A DNA stretch of 64,000 nucleotides from Pedobacter sp. D749 (GCF_019317285.1 NZ_CP079218.1:4650001-4714000); one strand, 5' to 3'. Shown: positions 1-9,074, counted from the first letter of the stretch. The notes: a model not told the origin generated them from the letters alone. Made by a program: numbers and translations.

Positions 1-49
1 CCGTAAAGGTGTAAATTAATCTAAACGAAACCAAACAAATGCTTGCTAT

Positions 50-81
50 ATTGATAAATAGTATTATTATGCTTACCTTTG
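50..81 (+). promoter_or_regulatory. Bacteroidota promoter for the starch-synthase-like gene
   Basis: A TTG at 51-53 and TACCTTTG at 74-81 are separated by 20 nt. This fits the TTTG / 19-21 nt / TAnnTTTG promoter known for Bacteroidota. The predicted start site is about 86-88, giving a leader of about 35 nt before the ATG at 123. Confidence 0.6.
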
Positions 82-122
82 CAGCTCATTATCTTTTATT
101 TAACTTAATATTTTCTTAGAAT

Positions 123-953
123 ATGGAGATGGCAAAAACGAAGCTGCTGATTGTTACACACGAGATGTCGCCTTTCCTCGAGCTTACTAAAATTTCTGAA
201 ATTACGCGCCAATTACCACAGGCTATGCAAGAAAAAGGATTCGAAATCCGCATCTTGATGCCAAAATTCGGTAACATCAACGAAAGAAGAAATCGTTTAC
301 ACGAAGTAATACGCTTATCGGGAATGAACATCATTATTGATGACAACGATAACCCTTTAATCATTAAAGTAGCCTCCATCCCAGCTGCACGCATGCAGGT
401 TTATTTCTTAGACAATGAAGAATATTTCCAACGCAAACAGGTATTTAGAGATGCCAGCGGAAAATTCTTTGATGACAACGATGAACGTACAATTTTCTTT
501 TGCAAAGGTGCATTGGAAACGGTTAAAAAATTAGGTTGGGCACCGGATATCGTTCACTGCCACGGCTGGATGAGTGCATTGGTTCCTGCTTATATCAAAA
601 CTACTTATAAAAACGATCCTACTTTTAAAAATTCTAAAGTAGTGTATTCTATTTATGAGGATGGCTTTACAGAAAAATTAAATGCCAATTTCGCTACTAA
701 AGCTGTAATGGCGAATATGACTGAGGATGACACTAAAGCATTTTTACCATCTGATTGCGACAGCATGCACACCGGCGCTATAACTCACTCAGACGCAGTG
801 GTTTTAGCAGATGAAAACTTAAGCAAAGATGTGTTAAAATTTGTTAAAGATTCCAATAAACCAACATTAGCTTTTAACTTAACCGAGAATTTTGAAAACT
901 TCTATACTTTTTATGAAGAAATTTCAAATGATGAATTGGTTTCAGTAGCTTAA
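123..953 (+). CDS. Glycogen/starch synthase-like protein, N-terminal domain only
   Basis: 276 aa resembling the N-terminal Rossmann domain of GT5 glycogen synthases: VTHEMSPF near residue 11, then LPQAM, RILMPKFG and DIVHCHGW near 140. Full synthases are about 480 aa and carry a second GT-B domain with the nucleotide-sugar site; that half is absent. The usual KTGGL loop after the first strand is replaced by ELTKIS, so catalytic synthesis of glucan is doubtful. Proteins of this type are widespread in Bacteroidota and often annotated glycogen synthase; a non-catalytic or regulatory role is an inference. ATG 123 is used; an alternative in-frame ATG lies 6 nt downstream. The lipoprotein gene follows after 21 nt, probably in the same transcript. 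Confidence 0.75.
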   Translation: MEMAKTKLLIVTHEMSPFLELTKISEITRQLPQAMQEKGFEIRILMPKFGNINERRNRLHEVIRLSGMNIIIDDNDNPLIIKVASIPAARMQVYFLDNEEYFQRKQVFRDASGKFFDDNDERTIFFCKGALETVKKLGWAPDIVHCHGWMSALVPAYIKTTYKNDPTFKNSKVVYSIYEDGFTEKLNANFATKAVMANMTEDDTKAFLPSDCDSMHTGAITHSDAVVLADENLSKDVLKFVKDSNKPTLAFNLTENFENFYTFYEEISNDELVSVA

Positions 954-974
954 TCAGGTATTATTATTTAAAAT

Positions 975-2396
975 ATGAAATTTACAAAACAAGACTTATT
1001 AACCCTGTTGATAGGTCTTTTTCTTTTTGCATCGTGTAAAAACCCAGATGGTGTTGGTTTAGATGTTGATCCAAATGCTGCCATTACCGGAACCCTGGTA
1101 GTATCTCCTGTAACCACACAATTGGTCGAGGAAACTGCGGCAAACACCTTAGGTTTAAACCGCTATCCACTAGGTTACATGACTGATCCTGTTTTTGGTA
1201 AAACAGAAGCTGGTATAGCCATGACCGTCTATCCTGTCGTTAACACAGATTTTGGAACTGCACCTCAGCTTGATTCGGCCGTTTTAGTATTAAAATTCGA
1301 TGAATCCAGCACGCTAACCAAATTTTATGGCGATACCACCAATTCTAAGTACAGTATAGATGTATTTCAACTGGCCAATAAGGTAACCACTTATAAAAGT
1401 TCAGATGTTCAATCCATCAACAATACTTTATTGGGGAATTTTACCGGCAAACTGGCACCGAATACTAAAACTAAGGTATTTGATGTTATAGCAGGCAAAG
1501 ACACACTAAAGACGGTTCCGGCACAGATCAGAATTCCTTTAAATAAAGCATTTATCCAAAACGCCATACTCAATCAGGGTACAGCAGGAACCGCAACTGA
1601 CACTAAGTTTATAGAATCATTTAAAGGTTTGTACGCACAAATCAACAAAACATCTTCTACGGGTGTTGGCGGAATTGCATTCTTCAACTTTTCAGGAACT
1701 GACTCTTACCTGCAACTGGTTTGGAAAAAAACGAACTCCTCTAATGGCGTAGATACCACAAGTGTAAATTTCCCTATAGGAAAACTGGTTCAAAACTCCA
1801 CCGGAGGCTCTTCAATTTCGGGAGTAGCGGCCAATATTAAACACGATTATGCGGGCACTCCTGTACAGGAGCAGATTTCAAATCCGAATCCTTCGGCTTC
1901 ATACAATGTAACTTATTTACAGGGTTTAGCTGGTGTAAAAACCAGGTTAACGTTCCCGGAACTAACAGGTTTTACCGGCACTTACGGAAAAGCAATTATC
2001 AATAAGGCAGAGTTAGTTGTAGAGATTGGTGAAAATGCGCCGGCATACCCTTTTAATGCTGCTCAACGACTTTCTTTATATCGTTGGGATATTGCACACC
2101 AGCCTGCAAACATACCTGATTTTACCACATTTTCTGGCAGCGCTTCTGGCGGGGCAGCACTTTTTGGCGGTTATTTCGATTCGTTAAAGAAACGTTATAT
2201 TTTTGTTGTAACCAGTTACGTTCAGAGCTTGATTGATAAAAACATGGAAGATTACGGCACATTCCTGGCACCCACATCATATACTGATTTTCAGAATGTT
2301 CCTAGTGCTACTTCTGCTGAAAGGTCGATTATAGGCGCCAGCAATACAACTGCAAATAAGATAAAACTGAATATTTATTATACTAAAATCAATTAA
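975..2396 (+). CDS. DUF4270 domain-containing lipoprotein
   Basis: 473 aa with a short lipoprotein signal peptide; the lipobox LFASC places the acylated cysteine at residue 21, so the mature protein is likely anchored in a membrane, probably the outer one. The rest is a long, beta-rich, low-cysteine protein with the features of the Bacteroidota family DUF4270 (repeated SxVLVLKFD-like and LSLYRWD-like segments). Function unknown. It starts 21 nt after the starch-synthase-like gene and is followed at once by a strong terminator, so the two probably form a two-gene operon. Confidence 0.8.
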   Translation: MKFTKQDLLTLLIGLFLFASCKNPDGVGLDVDPNAAITGTLVVSPVTTQLVEETAANTLGLNRYPLGYMTDPVFGKTEAGIAMTVYPVVNTDFGTAPQLDSAVLVLKFDESSTLTKFYGDTTNSKYSIDVFQLANKVTTYKSSDVQSINNTLLGNFTGKLAPNTKTKVFDVIAGKDTLKTVPAQIRIPLNKAFIQNAILNQGTAGTATDTKFIESFKGLYAQINKTSSTGVGGIAFFNFSGTDSYLQLVWKKTNSSNGVDTTSVNFPIGKLVQNSTGGSSISGVAANIKHDYAGTPVQEQISNPNPSASYNVTYLQGLAGVKTRLTFPELTGFTGTYGKAIINKAELVVEIGENAPAYPFNAAQRLSLYRWDIAHQPANIPDFTTFSGSASGGAALFGGYFDSLKKRYIFVVTSYVQSLIDKNMEDYGTFLAPTSYTDFQNVPSATSAERSIIGASNTTANKIKLNIYYTKIN

Positions 2397-2414
2397 CGAT
2401 TTTAGTATAATCGC

Positions 2415-2450
2415 AAAAACTCCTGCCAGCAAAACCGGCAGGAGTTTTTT
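2415..2450 (+). terminator. Rho-independent terminator after the DUF4270 gene
   Basis: A 13-bp stem AAAAACTCCTGCC (2415-2427) pairs with GGCAGGAGTTTTT (2437-2449) around a 9-nt loop, and the 3' arm runs into a T tract. Confidence 0.9.
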
Positions 2451-2488
2451 TATATCCTTATTTTAAGGCAAAGAAATAATAAGTGTAT

Positions 2489-2522
2489 AAAAAAAAGCTA
2501 CCTGATGAGCGCTAGCTTTTTT
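2489..2522 (-). terminator. Terminator of the ssb transcript
   Basis: AAAAAAGCTA (2491-2500) pairs with TAGCTTTTTT (2513-2522). With the A tract on the left it reads as a U-tailed hairpin for minus-strand transcription, 20 nt beyond the ssb stop codon; it could also work in the other direction. Confidence 0.8.
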
Positions 2523-2541
2523 ATGTATTTTTAGCTTTTAA

Positions 2542-2979
2542 TTAAAACGGAAGATCTCCATTTTCATCTGACGGGCCGATTGTAAATTCATCATCAATTT
2601 TAGTTTCAGTGTTTTGATGGATTGGCGTTGTCGGACTTTGCTCAAAATCGCTTTTCCTACCTAACATCGTAAAGTTTTCAGCTACAATTTCTGTTACATA
2701 TTTTTTAACCTTTTCTTTATCCTCAAAGGATCTTGTTCTCAACTTGCCTTCAATATAAACCAACTTGCCTTTCTGAAGGTATTTCGAAGCAACTTCTGCT
2801 AAGCCTCGCCATAATACAATATTGTGCCATTCTGTTTGTTCTACCCGCTTACCGTCTTTGTTATATGTTTCCGAGGTAGCTAATGGAAAACTGGCTACGG
2901 TTACGCCACCATCTAAATGTCGCACTTCAGGGTCTTTGCCTAAATGGCCTACTAAAATAACTTTGTTAATCCCAGACAT
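2542..2979 (-). CDS. ssb: Single-stranded DNA-binding protein
   Basis: 145 aa. The first 105 residues form the SSB OB-fold (NKVILVGHLGKDPEVR, TEWHNIVLWRGLAEVASKYL, KGKLVYIEGKLRTRSF). A polar linker follows, and the protein ends in the acidic tip DENGDLPF, the conserved tail through which SSB recruits replication and repair partners. It coats ssDNA during replication, recombination and repair. It lies 56 nt downstream of mutY on the same strand with no promoter match between, so co-transcription of two DNA-maintenance genes is likely. Confidence 0.95.
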   Translation of the reverse strand: MSGINKVILVGHLGKDPEVRHLDGGVTVASFPLATSETYNKDGKRVEQTEWHNIVLWRGLAEVASKYLQKGKLVYIEGKLRTRSFEDKEKVKKYVTEIVAENFTMLGRKSDFEQSPTTPIHQNTETKIDDEFTIGPSDENGDLPF

Positions 2980-3035
2980 AAATATTTTTGGTTAGTTGTT
3001 TCGTTTTCTAAATGCGCACCGAATAAGATGGTTAG

Positions 3036-4097
3036 TTACTCCATTTTGTCCTCATAAAAATATTCCAGAACAAAATCATGGATTACTTTTGGCTGCGGTA
3101 ACTCATCTAATTTACTTAAAGAAACCCAATTAAGTTCCTTTTGTTTATTAAAGTTAAATATATAATTTTTTAATGCAAAAAATTGTATATGGATTATTTG
3201 GTGAGTTAACAAGTGCTTTTTTTTGCTGATTAACATAAAATCTGCACTGCTACCGAAGGCATTTCTCACCATATCAGCGAAAAAGACACCATCTGCATCT
3301 TCAGGTATAAGCGTTTCTATGCTTGGAAAATCGTATAAATGCTGCCAAACATCACCAGCCTGCCGTTCTCTTACCAACACCTGTTCTCCATTAAAACAAA
3401 CAAAATAATTAATATAACGGTGCTTTTGTGCCGCCTTTTTTAACTTAACAGGAAGCGCATTTACCATTTTATGGTTAAAGGCATAACAGGTTTGGTTAAG
3501 CGGACAAATACCACAATTTGGCGATTTAGGCTTGCACTGCATGGCCCCAAATTCCATTATCGCCTGATTGTAAAGGGCAGGATCATCCTGATAAAGCAGT
3601 TCATTTGCCAAAGTAAAAAACTCCTTTTTCCCTGCCGGAGAATTGATTGCGGTAGCAATGCCATAATACCTGGAAAGTACCCGGAATACATTTCCATCTA
3701 CCACAGCACGTGCCTCTCCGGATGAAAAAGAAGAGATTGCAGCAGCTGTATATTCACCAATTCCCTTTAATTTTATCAGTTCATCATGCAGATTTGGGAA
3801 GATTCCACGATAATCTTTCACCACAGTTTGAGCAGTTGCATGCATATTTCTTCCCCTCGAATAGTAGCCCAATCCCTGCCAAAGCTTCAAAACTTTTGCT
3901 TCGGTAGCATTGGCAAAATCATTAACAGTAGGAAAATTCTCTAAAAATTTATTGAAATAAGGAAGGCCCTGCTCTACCCTTGTTTGTTGTAATATAACCT
4001 CTGATAACCAGATGGTATAAGCATCATTGGTATGCCTCCAGGGCAGATCTCTCTTGTTAAGCAGATACCAATTGATGAGTTCATTTTGAAATGTCAT
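3036..4097 (-). CDS. mutY: A/G-specific adenine DNA glycosylase
   Basis: 353 aa. HhH-GPD glycosylase that removes adenine mispaired with 8-oxoguanine. Visible features: WLSEVILQQT with the catalytic Glu33, the helix-hairpin-helix LKGIGEYTA at 110-118, AVVDGNVFRV with the catalytic Asp134, and the [4Fe-4S] ligands Cys188, Cys195, Cys198 and Cys204 (C-X6-C-X2-C-X5-C). The C-terminal third is the NUDIX-like domain that recognises 8-oxoG. Length is normal for the family. The gene is divergent from the HU gene. TAATTTG lies 5 nt before the ATG, one base shorter than a full -7 box. Confidence 0.96.
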   Translation of the reverse strand: MTFQNELINWYLLNKRDLPWRHTNDAYTIWLSEVILQQTRVEQGLPYFNKFLENFPTVNDFANATEAKVLKLWQGLGYYSRGRNMHATAQTVVKDYRGIFPNLHDELIKLKGIGEYTAAAISSFSSGEARAVVDGNVFRVLSRYYGIATAINSPAGKKEFFTLANELLYQDDPALYNQAIMEFGAMQCKPKSPNCGICPLNQTCYAFNHKMVNALPVKLKKAAQKHRYINYFVCFNGEQVLVRERQAGDVWQHLYDFPSIETLIPEDADGVFFADMVRNAFGSSADFMLISKKKHLLTHQIIHIQFFALKNYIFNFNKQKELNWVSLSKLDELPQPKVIHDFVLEYFYEDKME

Positions 4098-4181
4098 TAG
4101 TGCAAATTACGGTCTATTTATCCGATTAAAAAAAAACTTGCAATAGCCTGATAAGTCTAGCAATAAAAAAATCATCTTTTA

Positions 4182-4213
4182 TTTCCCTATCTCATTAAAA
4201 AGCAATACTTTTG
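4182..4213 (+). promoter_or_regulatory. Promoter of the HU gene
   Basis: TTTC (4182-4185) and TACTTTTG (4206-4213) are 20 nt apart, a near-consensus Bacteroidota promoter. It predicts a leader of about 48 nt ahead of the ATG at 4267; the leader is very AT-rich. Confidence 0.6.
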
Positions 4214-4266
4214 CAACCCCAAAACAGTAGTAATATTAAAACATAATATATAATAAATAATAAAAT

Positions 4267-4569
4267 ATGACTAAGGCAGATATTATTTCAGAAATATCAA
4301 CAAAAACCGGAATTGAGAAGGTTGATGTACAGGAAACAGTTGAGGCATTTTTCAAGGTTATCAAAACCAGCATGATTGGCGGTGAAAATGTATACGTTAG
4401 AGGCTTCGGGAGCTTTGTTGTTAAAAAGAGAGCGCAAAAAACTGCGAGAAATATCTCAAAAAACACTGCAATAATTATCCCTGAACACTTCGTTCCTAGC
4501 TTTAAACCAGCAAAAGTATTTGTTGATAAAGTTAAAAGTAATTCAAAAAAAATTAACGTAGAAGCCTAA
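4267..4569 (+). CDS. HU/IHF family DNA-binding protein
   Basis: 100 aa, the usual size of HU/IHF monomers. The N-terminal helices (TKADIISEISTKTG) are followed by the beta-arm region with GGENVYVRGFGSF at about 38-50 and a basic segment KKRAQKTARNI. It would bind and bend DNA as a dimer and help compact the nucleoid. It has its own promoter and is followed after 11 nt by the TPR gene, so the two are probably co-transcribed. Confidence 0.93.
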   Translation: MTKADIISEISTKTGIEKVDVQETVEAFFKVIKTSMIGGENVYVRGFGSFVVKKRAQKTARNISKNTAIIIPEHFVPSFKPAKVFVDKVKSNSKKINVEA

Positions 4570-4580
4570 GTCTTATATAT

Positions 4581-5459
4581 ATGAATAGCAACATCAGATC
4601 AAAACAAACCATTGTTATTGGAGCGATTGTATTGCTTGTTGCATTCTTATTTACAAGAGACATTAAGGGTTTAGTTAAACCAACTGAAGAAAATGGAAAA
4701 ATGCCTTCAAGTGGCCCAATGGCCGGAGCAGCTTCTCCATCTACAGCATCGGTATTAAACCTCGAAACTTCGTCTACTGCTGCAAAAAATGTGATCAATA
4801 AAAATTTGGCCACGGATATTACAGCTTTAGAAAACAGCTACAAAGGCGCAAATGGCACAGAAAAGATCGAACTTGCCAAACAACTGGCTCAGAAATGGGA
4901 CGATGTTGAACAAATTACTCCATCTGCCTTATATTTAGAAGTTGTTGCCGAAGGCGAACCATCAGCAAAATCGTGGTTAGCGGCCGGAAATCAATTTATA
5001 AAAGCTTTTGAAAGCACACAAGATAGCATAGCGCAGCCTGCTTTATTGCAGAAAGCCAATGTATCTTATAAAAATGCATTAGAGAAAGACTCTACAAACA
5101 TTGAAGCTAAAACGGGCTTAGGTGTAACAATAGTAAACGGCTTAGGCGCACCAATGCAAGGTATTGCAATGTTGCTGGAGGTTGTGGCTAAAGAACCTAA
5201 AAATGTAAAAGCGAATATGAATTTAGGATTGTTCTCTATAAAATCAGGTCAGTTTGATAAAGCAATTCCTCGTTTTAACACCGTAATTGCTATAGCTCCA
5301 ACTCCTGAAGCCTATTTTTATTTAGGAACAGCTTTAGAAAATTTAGGCAGAAATAAAGAAGCAGTAAATGCTTACCTATCAAGCAAAAAATTAGCGGCTA
5401 ACCCAACCTTAGCATCATTCATTGATAAGAAGGTAGCTGAACTAAAGAATAAAAATTAA
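4581..5459 (+). CDS. Membrane-anchored TPR protein
   Basis: 292 aa. A single hydrophobic segment near residues 10-27 should anchor the protein, followed by a low-complexity Pro/Ser/Ala linker (35-65) and then helical TPR units, clearest at about 160-290 (ALEKDSTNIEAKTGLG, ANMNLGLFSIKSGQFDKAI, AYFYLGTALENLGRNKEAV). It probably acts as a protein-interaction scaffold on the periplasmic side; no enzymatic motif is visible. The position between HU and rng is the only functional hint. Confidence 0.8.
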   Translation: MNSNIRSKQTIVIGAIVLLVAFLFTRDIKGLVKPTEENGKMPSSGPMAGAASPSTASVLNLETSSTAAKNVINKNLATDITALENSYKGANGTEKIELAKQLAQKWDDVEQITPSALYLEVVAEGEPSAKSWLAAGNQFIKAFESTQDSIAQPALLQKANVSYKNALEKDSTNIEAKTGLGVTIVNGLGAPMQGIAMLLEVVAKEPKNVKANMNLGLFSIKSGQFDKAIPRFNTVIAIAPTPEAYFYLGTALENLGRNKEAVNAYLSSKKLAANPTLASFIDKKVAELKNKN

Positions 5460-5495
5460 TTAACAGATTAATAAAAACATTTAAAACTTAAAACT

Positions 5496-5585
5496 ATGCC
5501 AAGCGGTAAAAAAAGAAAGAGACATAAAATGGCTACCCACAAACGTAAAAAACGTTTAAGAAAAAACAGACATAAGAAAAAATAG
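5496..5585 (+). CDS. 29-residue highly basic protein, AURKAIP1/COX24 (mS38)-like
   Basis: A 30-codon ORF, ATG at 5496, stop TAG at 5583-5585. It begins MPSGKKRKRHKM and contains HKRKKRLRKNRHKK: about two thirds Lys, Arg or His, with no acidic residue. The pattern KRKRxKMxxHKxRKRxRKxR is that of the mitochondrial mS38/COX24 C-terminal motif, and near-identical tiny proteins are annotated in many Bacteroidota at this position before rng. A ribosome-associated role is an inference. It lies 36 nt after the TPR gene and is followed by a hairpin at 5608-5639. Confidence 0.82.
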   Translation: MPSGKKRKRHKMATHKRKKRLRKNRHKKK

Positions 5586-5607
5586 TTTCTTATTTTGATT
5601 AAGCCAA

Positions 5608-5639
5608 TTAAACCTCATAGTAAACACTATGAGGTTTAA
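5608..5639 (+). terminator. Long perfect hairpin after the small basic gene
   Basis: TTAAACCTCATAGT (5608-5621) and ACTATGAGGTTTAA (5626-5639) form a 14-bp perfect stem with an AAAC loop. No T tract follows beyond the arm itself, so it may be a weak terminator, an mRNA 3'-end stabiliser or a processing site. Confidence 0.55.
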
Positions 5640-5737
5640 ACCATTTATATGATTTTTTATTGTATATCTTCTGGCTATATCACTGTTTTTATTTACTATC
5701 CATTTGTTAATAGGCGAAAGCCTTAAATCTGTAGCTG

Positions 5738-7288
5738 TTGGTAAAAGAATTAATTATCAATTCGACTCCTGCCGGAGTTACCATAGCGTTGATTGAAGAC
5801 AAACAACTTGTTGAGCTTCACAAAGAACAAATCAATATTAACTACGCTGTAGGCGATATTTATTTAGGCCGCATTAAAAAAATTATGCCTGGCCTGAATG
5901 CTGCTTTCGTGGATGTTGGTTATGAAAAAGATGCTTTTTTGCATTACTTTGATTTGGGCCCTCAGGTGCAATCTTTAATTAAGCTAACGAAGATCAAGCG
6001 TAATGGCTCGGTTACAGGCACATTATTAGACAATTTAAAGCTGGAAGCCGATATTAATAAGGCAGGCAAAATTTCTGATGTGCTCAGTAAAAACATGCTC
6101 CTACCTGTACAAATTGCCAAAGAGCCAATTTCTACAAAAGGTCCACGTTTAAGTTCCGACATTTCGATTGCCGGCAGGTATGTGGTACTGGTGCCATTCT
6201 CCAATACCATATCTGTATCAAAAAAAATTAAAAGTAATACCGAACGTAATCGTTTAAAGAAGATTATTGAAAGTATTAAACCTCAAAATTTTGGGGTCAT
6301 AATCAGAACCGTTTCTGAAGGCAGAGGGGTTGCCGAAATGCAAAAAGATCTTTTAGATTTAATTGCTAAATGGGAAAATTTCATTAAAAAATTGCCTTCT
6401 ACCGAACCTTCTAAAAGAGTTTGGGGAGAAATGGACAGATCATCGACGTTAATTCGTGATATTCTGAACCCTGATTTTACAAACGTTTACGTAAGTACAC
6501 CAGAGCTGTACGATGATATCCGTTCTTATGTTCACGATATTTCTCCTGAAATGGAAAAAATCGTTAAACTGTACAAACAGAAAGAACCCATCTTCGACCA
6601 TTTTGGTATAGAAAAGCAGATTAAAAATGCTTTCGGAAAAACAGTAAACTTACCAGGTGGTGCTTACCTTGTTGTAGAGCACACTGAAGCACTCCACGTT
6701 ATAGACGTGAACAGTGGAAACCGTACTGCCAGTAAAGAAAATCAAGAAGAGAATGCTTTACAGGTAAACAAAGAGGCGGCTAAAGAAATTGCCCGTCAAC
6801 TGCGCTTGCGCGACATGGGCGGTATTGTGGTAATCGATTTTATCGATATGCACAAACCAACAAACCGTAAAATACTATTCGATTATTTGCGTGAGCTGAT
6901 GTTATTGGATAGAGCCAAACACACTATTTTGCCTCCAAGCAAATTTGGTTTGGTACAAATTACCAGACAACGTGTTCGTCCGGAAATGAATATTGTTACG
7001 GTAGAAAAATGTCCGGCCTGCGATGGGACCGGAGAAATTAAAGCGAGTATCGTTTTAATGGATGATATTGAAAACAACCTTAATTATATTTTAAGAGAGC
7101 AAAATGAAAAAGGCGTTACACTTTGTGTACATCCATACATTGAAGCTTATATTACAAAAGGCATTTTCAACCTTCAACGCCGCTGGTTCTTTAAATATGG
7201 CCAATGGATTAAAGTTAAAGCGCAATCATCGTATCATTTAACTGAGTTTCACTTTATCTCTGCTAAAGACGAAGAGATAAAATTATAA
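5738..7288 (+). CDS. rng: Ribonuclease G / RNase E family endoribonuclease
   Basis: 516 aa, translated from a TTG start at 5738; no upstream in-frame ATG is available and the N-terminus VKELIINSTPAGVTIALIED matches the family. An S1 RNA-binding domain spans about 36-130 (GDIYLGRIKKIMPGLNAAFVDVG). The catalytic metal-binding aspartates are Asp323 in VIDVNSG and Asp367 in VVIDFIDM; the zinc-link cysteines are Cys425 and Cys428 (CPAC). It processes rRNA and initiates mRNA decay. The length fits RNase G, without the long RNase E scaffold tail. It follows the 29-residue basic gene, a conserved order in Bacteroidota. Confidence 0.95.
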   Translation: MVKELIINSTPAGVTIALIEDKQLVELHKEQININYAVGDIYLGRIKKIMPGLNAAFVDVGYEKDAFLHYFDLGPQVQSLIKLTKIKRNGSVTGTLLDNLKLEADINKAGKISDVLSKNMLLPVQIAKEPISTKGPRLSSDISIAGRYVVLVPFSNTISVSKKIKSNTERNRLKKIIESIKPQNFGVIIRTVSEGRGVAEMQKDLLDLIAKWENFIKKLPSTEPSKRVWGEMDRSSTLIRDILNPDFTNVYVSTPELYDDIRSYVHDISPEMEKIVKLYKQKEPIFDHFGIEKQIKNAFGKTVNLPGGAYLVVEHTEALHVIDVNSGNRTASKENQEENALQVNKEAAKEIARQLRLRDMGGIVVIDFIDMHKPTNRKILFDYLRELMLLDRAKHTILPPSKFGLVQITRQRVRPEMNIVTVEKCPACDGTGEIKASIVLMDDIENNLNYILREQNEKGVTLCVHPYIEAYITKGIFNLQRRWFFKYGQWIKVKAQSSYHLTEFHFISAKDEEIKL

Positions 7289-7304
7289 CTTAAAAAATTA
7301 ACTG

Positions 7305-7333
7305 AAAGCCTGGATTTTAATCCGGGCTTTTTT
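7305..7333 (+). terminator. Terminator of rng
   Basis: AAAGCCTGGA (7305-7314) pairs with TCCGGGCTTT (7321-7330), with one G-T wobble, and is followed by a short T run. Confidence 0.85.
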
Positions 7334-7397
7334 GTTTAAGTAAATTTCTAACCTAAAAGTTTATCAACAAAGGTTCTTCATTTCATAGTGATGTTTC

Positions 7398-7430
7398 AAA
7401 CCTCGCAGGTTTTGAAAACCTGCGAGGTTT
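7398..7430. repeat. Dispersed palindrome, ACCTCGCAGG family
   Basis: AAACCTCGCAGGTTTT (7398-7413) is a near-perfect inverted copy of 7415-7430. The same core recurs as split arms at 46763-46777 and 46833-46846, so it is a mobile-looking intergenic palindrome family and not a gene-specific site. Confidence 0.75.
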
Positions 7431-7528
7431 AACCTATAACGCGATTCGGGCAAAAGATTAATTGTTCAAAAAAATAAAACCACTTTCAATCCTGAAAGGT
7501 TAAATTCGTAATCTAAAATTTTAATCAA

Positions 7529-8905
7529 TTGGCAAAATCAAAAAGTGCATTTTTCTGTCAGAGCTGTGGTTACGAATCGGCAAAATGGTTGGGTAAATGT
7601 CCGTCATGTAACCAATGGAATACCTTCGTAGAAGAAATTGTAGAAAAAAACTCAGCATCTGTTCCAACCTGGAAAAGCGATACCGCAAGCCGTAAGCTAA
7701 GCAAGCCAAGCAAGGTTGATGAAATCCAATCGTCAACCGAGCGGAGAATATTAACGGGCGATAAAGAATTAGATCGTGTATTGGGTGGTGGATTGGTAGA
7801 AGGATCGCTGGTATTGATCGGTGGTGAACCAGGTATCGGTAAATCGACCCTGATGTTACAATTGGCTTTAAATTTAAAGGGTAAAAAACTGTTGTATATC
7901 TCTGGCGAAGAAAGCGAACAGCAAATCAAAATGCGGGCCGAAAGGATTCAGGAAAGCCCATCGTCTAACTGTTACATCCTGACAGAAACTTCAACGCAGA
8001 ATATATTTAAACAGATCGAAATTCTGGAACCTGAAATTTTGGTTGTAGATTCTATCCAGACTTTGCACTCCGCTCATATCGATTCAACCCCAGGCAGCGT
8101 ATCACAGGTAAGAGAATGTACAGCCGAATTATTACGTTTTGCAAAAGAAACCGGTGTACCAGTTTTCCTCATTGGCCACATCACTAAAGATGGCGCCATT
8201 GCAGGACCGAAAATACTCGAACACATGGTTGATACGGTTTTGCAGTTTGAAGGCGACAGGCATCATGTTTACCGCATTTTACGCTCAATTAAGAACCGCT
8301 TTGGGGCTGCTGCAGAATTGGGCATCTACGAGATGCAGGGAAGCGGTTTAAGAGAAGTCTCCAATCCTTCTGAGATTTTGTTGTCGCAGCGTGATGAGGA
8401 GCTGAGCGGAATAGCTATAGCTGCAACCCTGGAAGGCGCCAGACCGATGTTAATAGAAACACAGGCGCTGGTAAGTTCGGCAGCCTACGGAACTCCTCAG
8501 CGCTCTGCAACAGGTTTCGATACCAAAAGAATGAATATGCTCCTGGCTGTTTTAGAAAAACGCTGTGGCTTTAGGTTAAGTACACAAGACGTTTTCTTAA
8601 ATATTGCTGGGGGGATTAGAGTAGAAGACCCTGCAATTGATCTGGCTGTATTAATTGCCATCATATCATCGCATCAGGACATTGCCGTATCTTCCAAAAA
8701 TTGTTTCGCTGCAGAGGTAGGTCTATCAGGAGAAATAAGAGCGGTAAACAGAATTGAACAACGTATTGCTGAAGCAGATAAATTGGGTTTCGAAACAATT
8801 TATATCTCTAAATACAATTTAAAAGGTATTGCCATAGAAAAATACAACCTTGAGATTAAAGCTGTAAGTAAAATAGAAGAAGTGTTCAGCCTTGTTTTTG
8901 GGTAA
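7529..8905 (+). CDS. radA: DNA repair protein RadA (Sms)
   Basis: 458 aa from a TTG start at 7529. An N-terminal zinc finger (Cys10, Cys13, Cys24, Cys27) is followed by a RecA-like ATPase with Walker A GGEPGIGKST at 98-107, the RadA signature KNRFG near 255, and a C-terminal Lon-protease-like domain (SGEIRAVNRIEQRIAEADKL). RadA drives branch migration and processing of recombination intermediates. The start is set by the conserved AFFCQSCG beginning just after MAKSKS. It is monocistronic as far as can be seen. Confidence 0.95.
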   Translation: MAKSKSAFFCQSCGYESAKWLGKCPSCNQWNTFVEEIVEKNSASVPTWKSDTASRKLSKPSKVDEIQSSTERRILTGDKELDRVLGGGLVEGSLVLIGGEPGIGKSTLMLQLALNLKGKKLLYISGEESEQQIKMRAERIQESPSSNCYILTETSTQNIFKQIEILEPEILVVDSIQTLHSAHIDSTPGSVSQVRECTAELLRFAKETGVPVFLIGHITKDGAIAGPKILEHMVDTVLQFEGDRHHVYRILRSIKNRFGAAAELGIYEMQGSGLREVSNPSEILLSQRDEELSGIAIAATLEGARPMLIETQALVSSAAYGTPQRSATGFDTKRMNMLLAVLEKRCGFRLSTQDVFLNIAGGIRVEDPAIDLAVLIAIISSHQDIAVSSKNCFAAEVGLSGEIRAVNRIEQRIAEADKLGFETIYISKYNLKGIAIEKYNLEIKAVSKIEEVFSLVFG

Positions 8906-9074
8906 ATAAGAAGTGGGGAAATAACTCAACAACATTACTCATAAAGAAGACAATATTCTACATTTCTACAATTTTATCTGTTATCAATAAAACTATTACA
9001 TAAAATATAAATCACTGAATATAAGATAATTAAATACAACTAATACGAATATTTATGTTTTGGTTTCTGGTTTG
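8906..9074. other. AT-rich spacer after radA
   Basis: No ORF, no tRNA-like structure and no clear terminator are visible directly after radA. The spacer leads into the structured element at 9075-9162. Confidence 0.6.
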
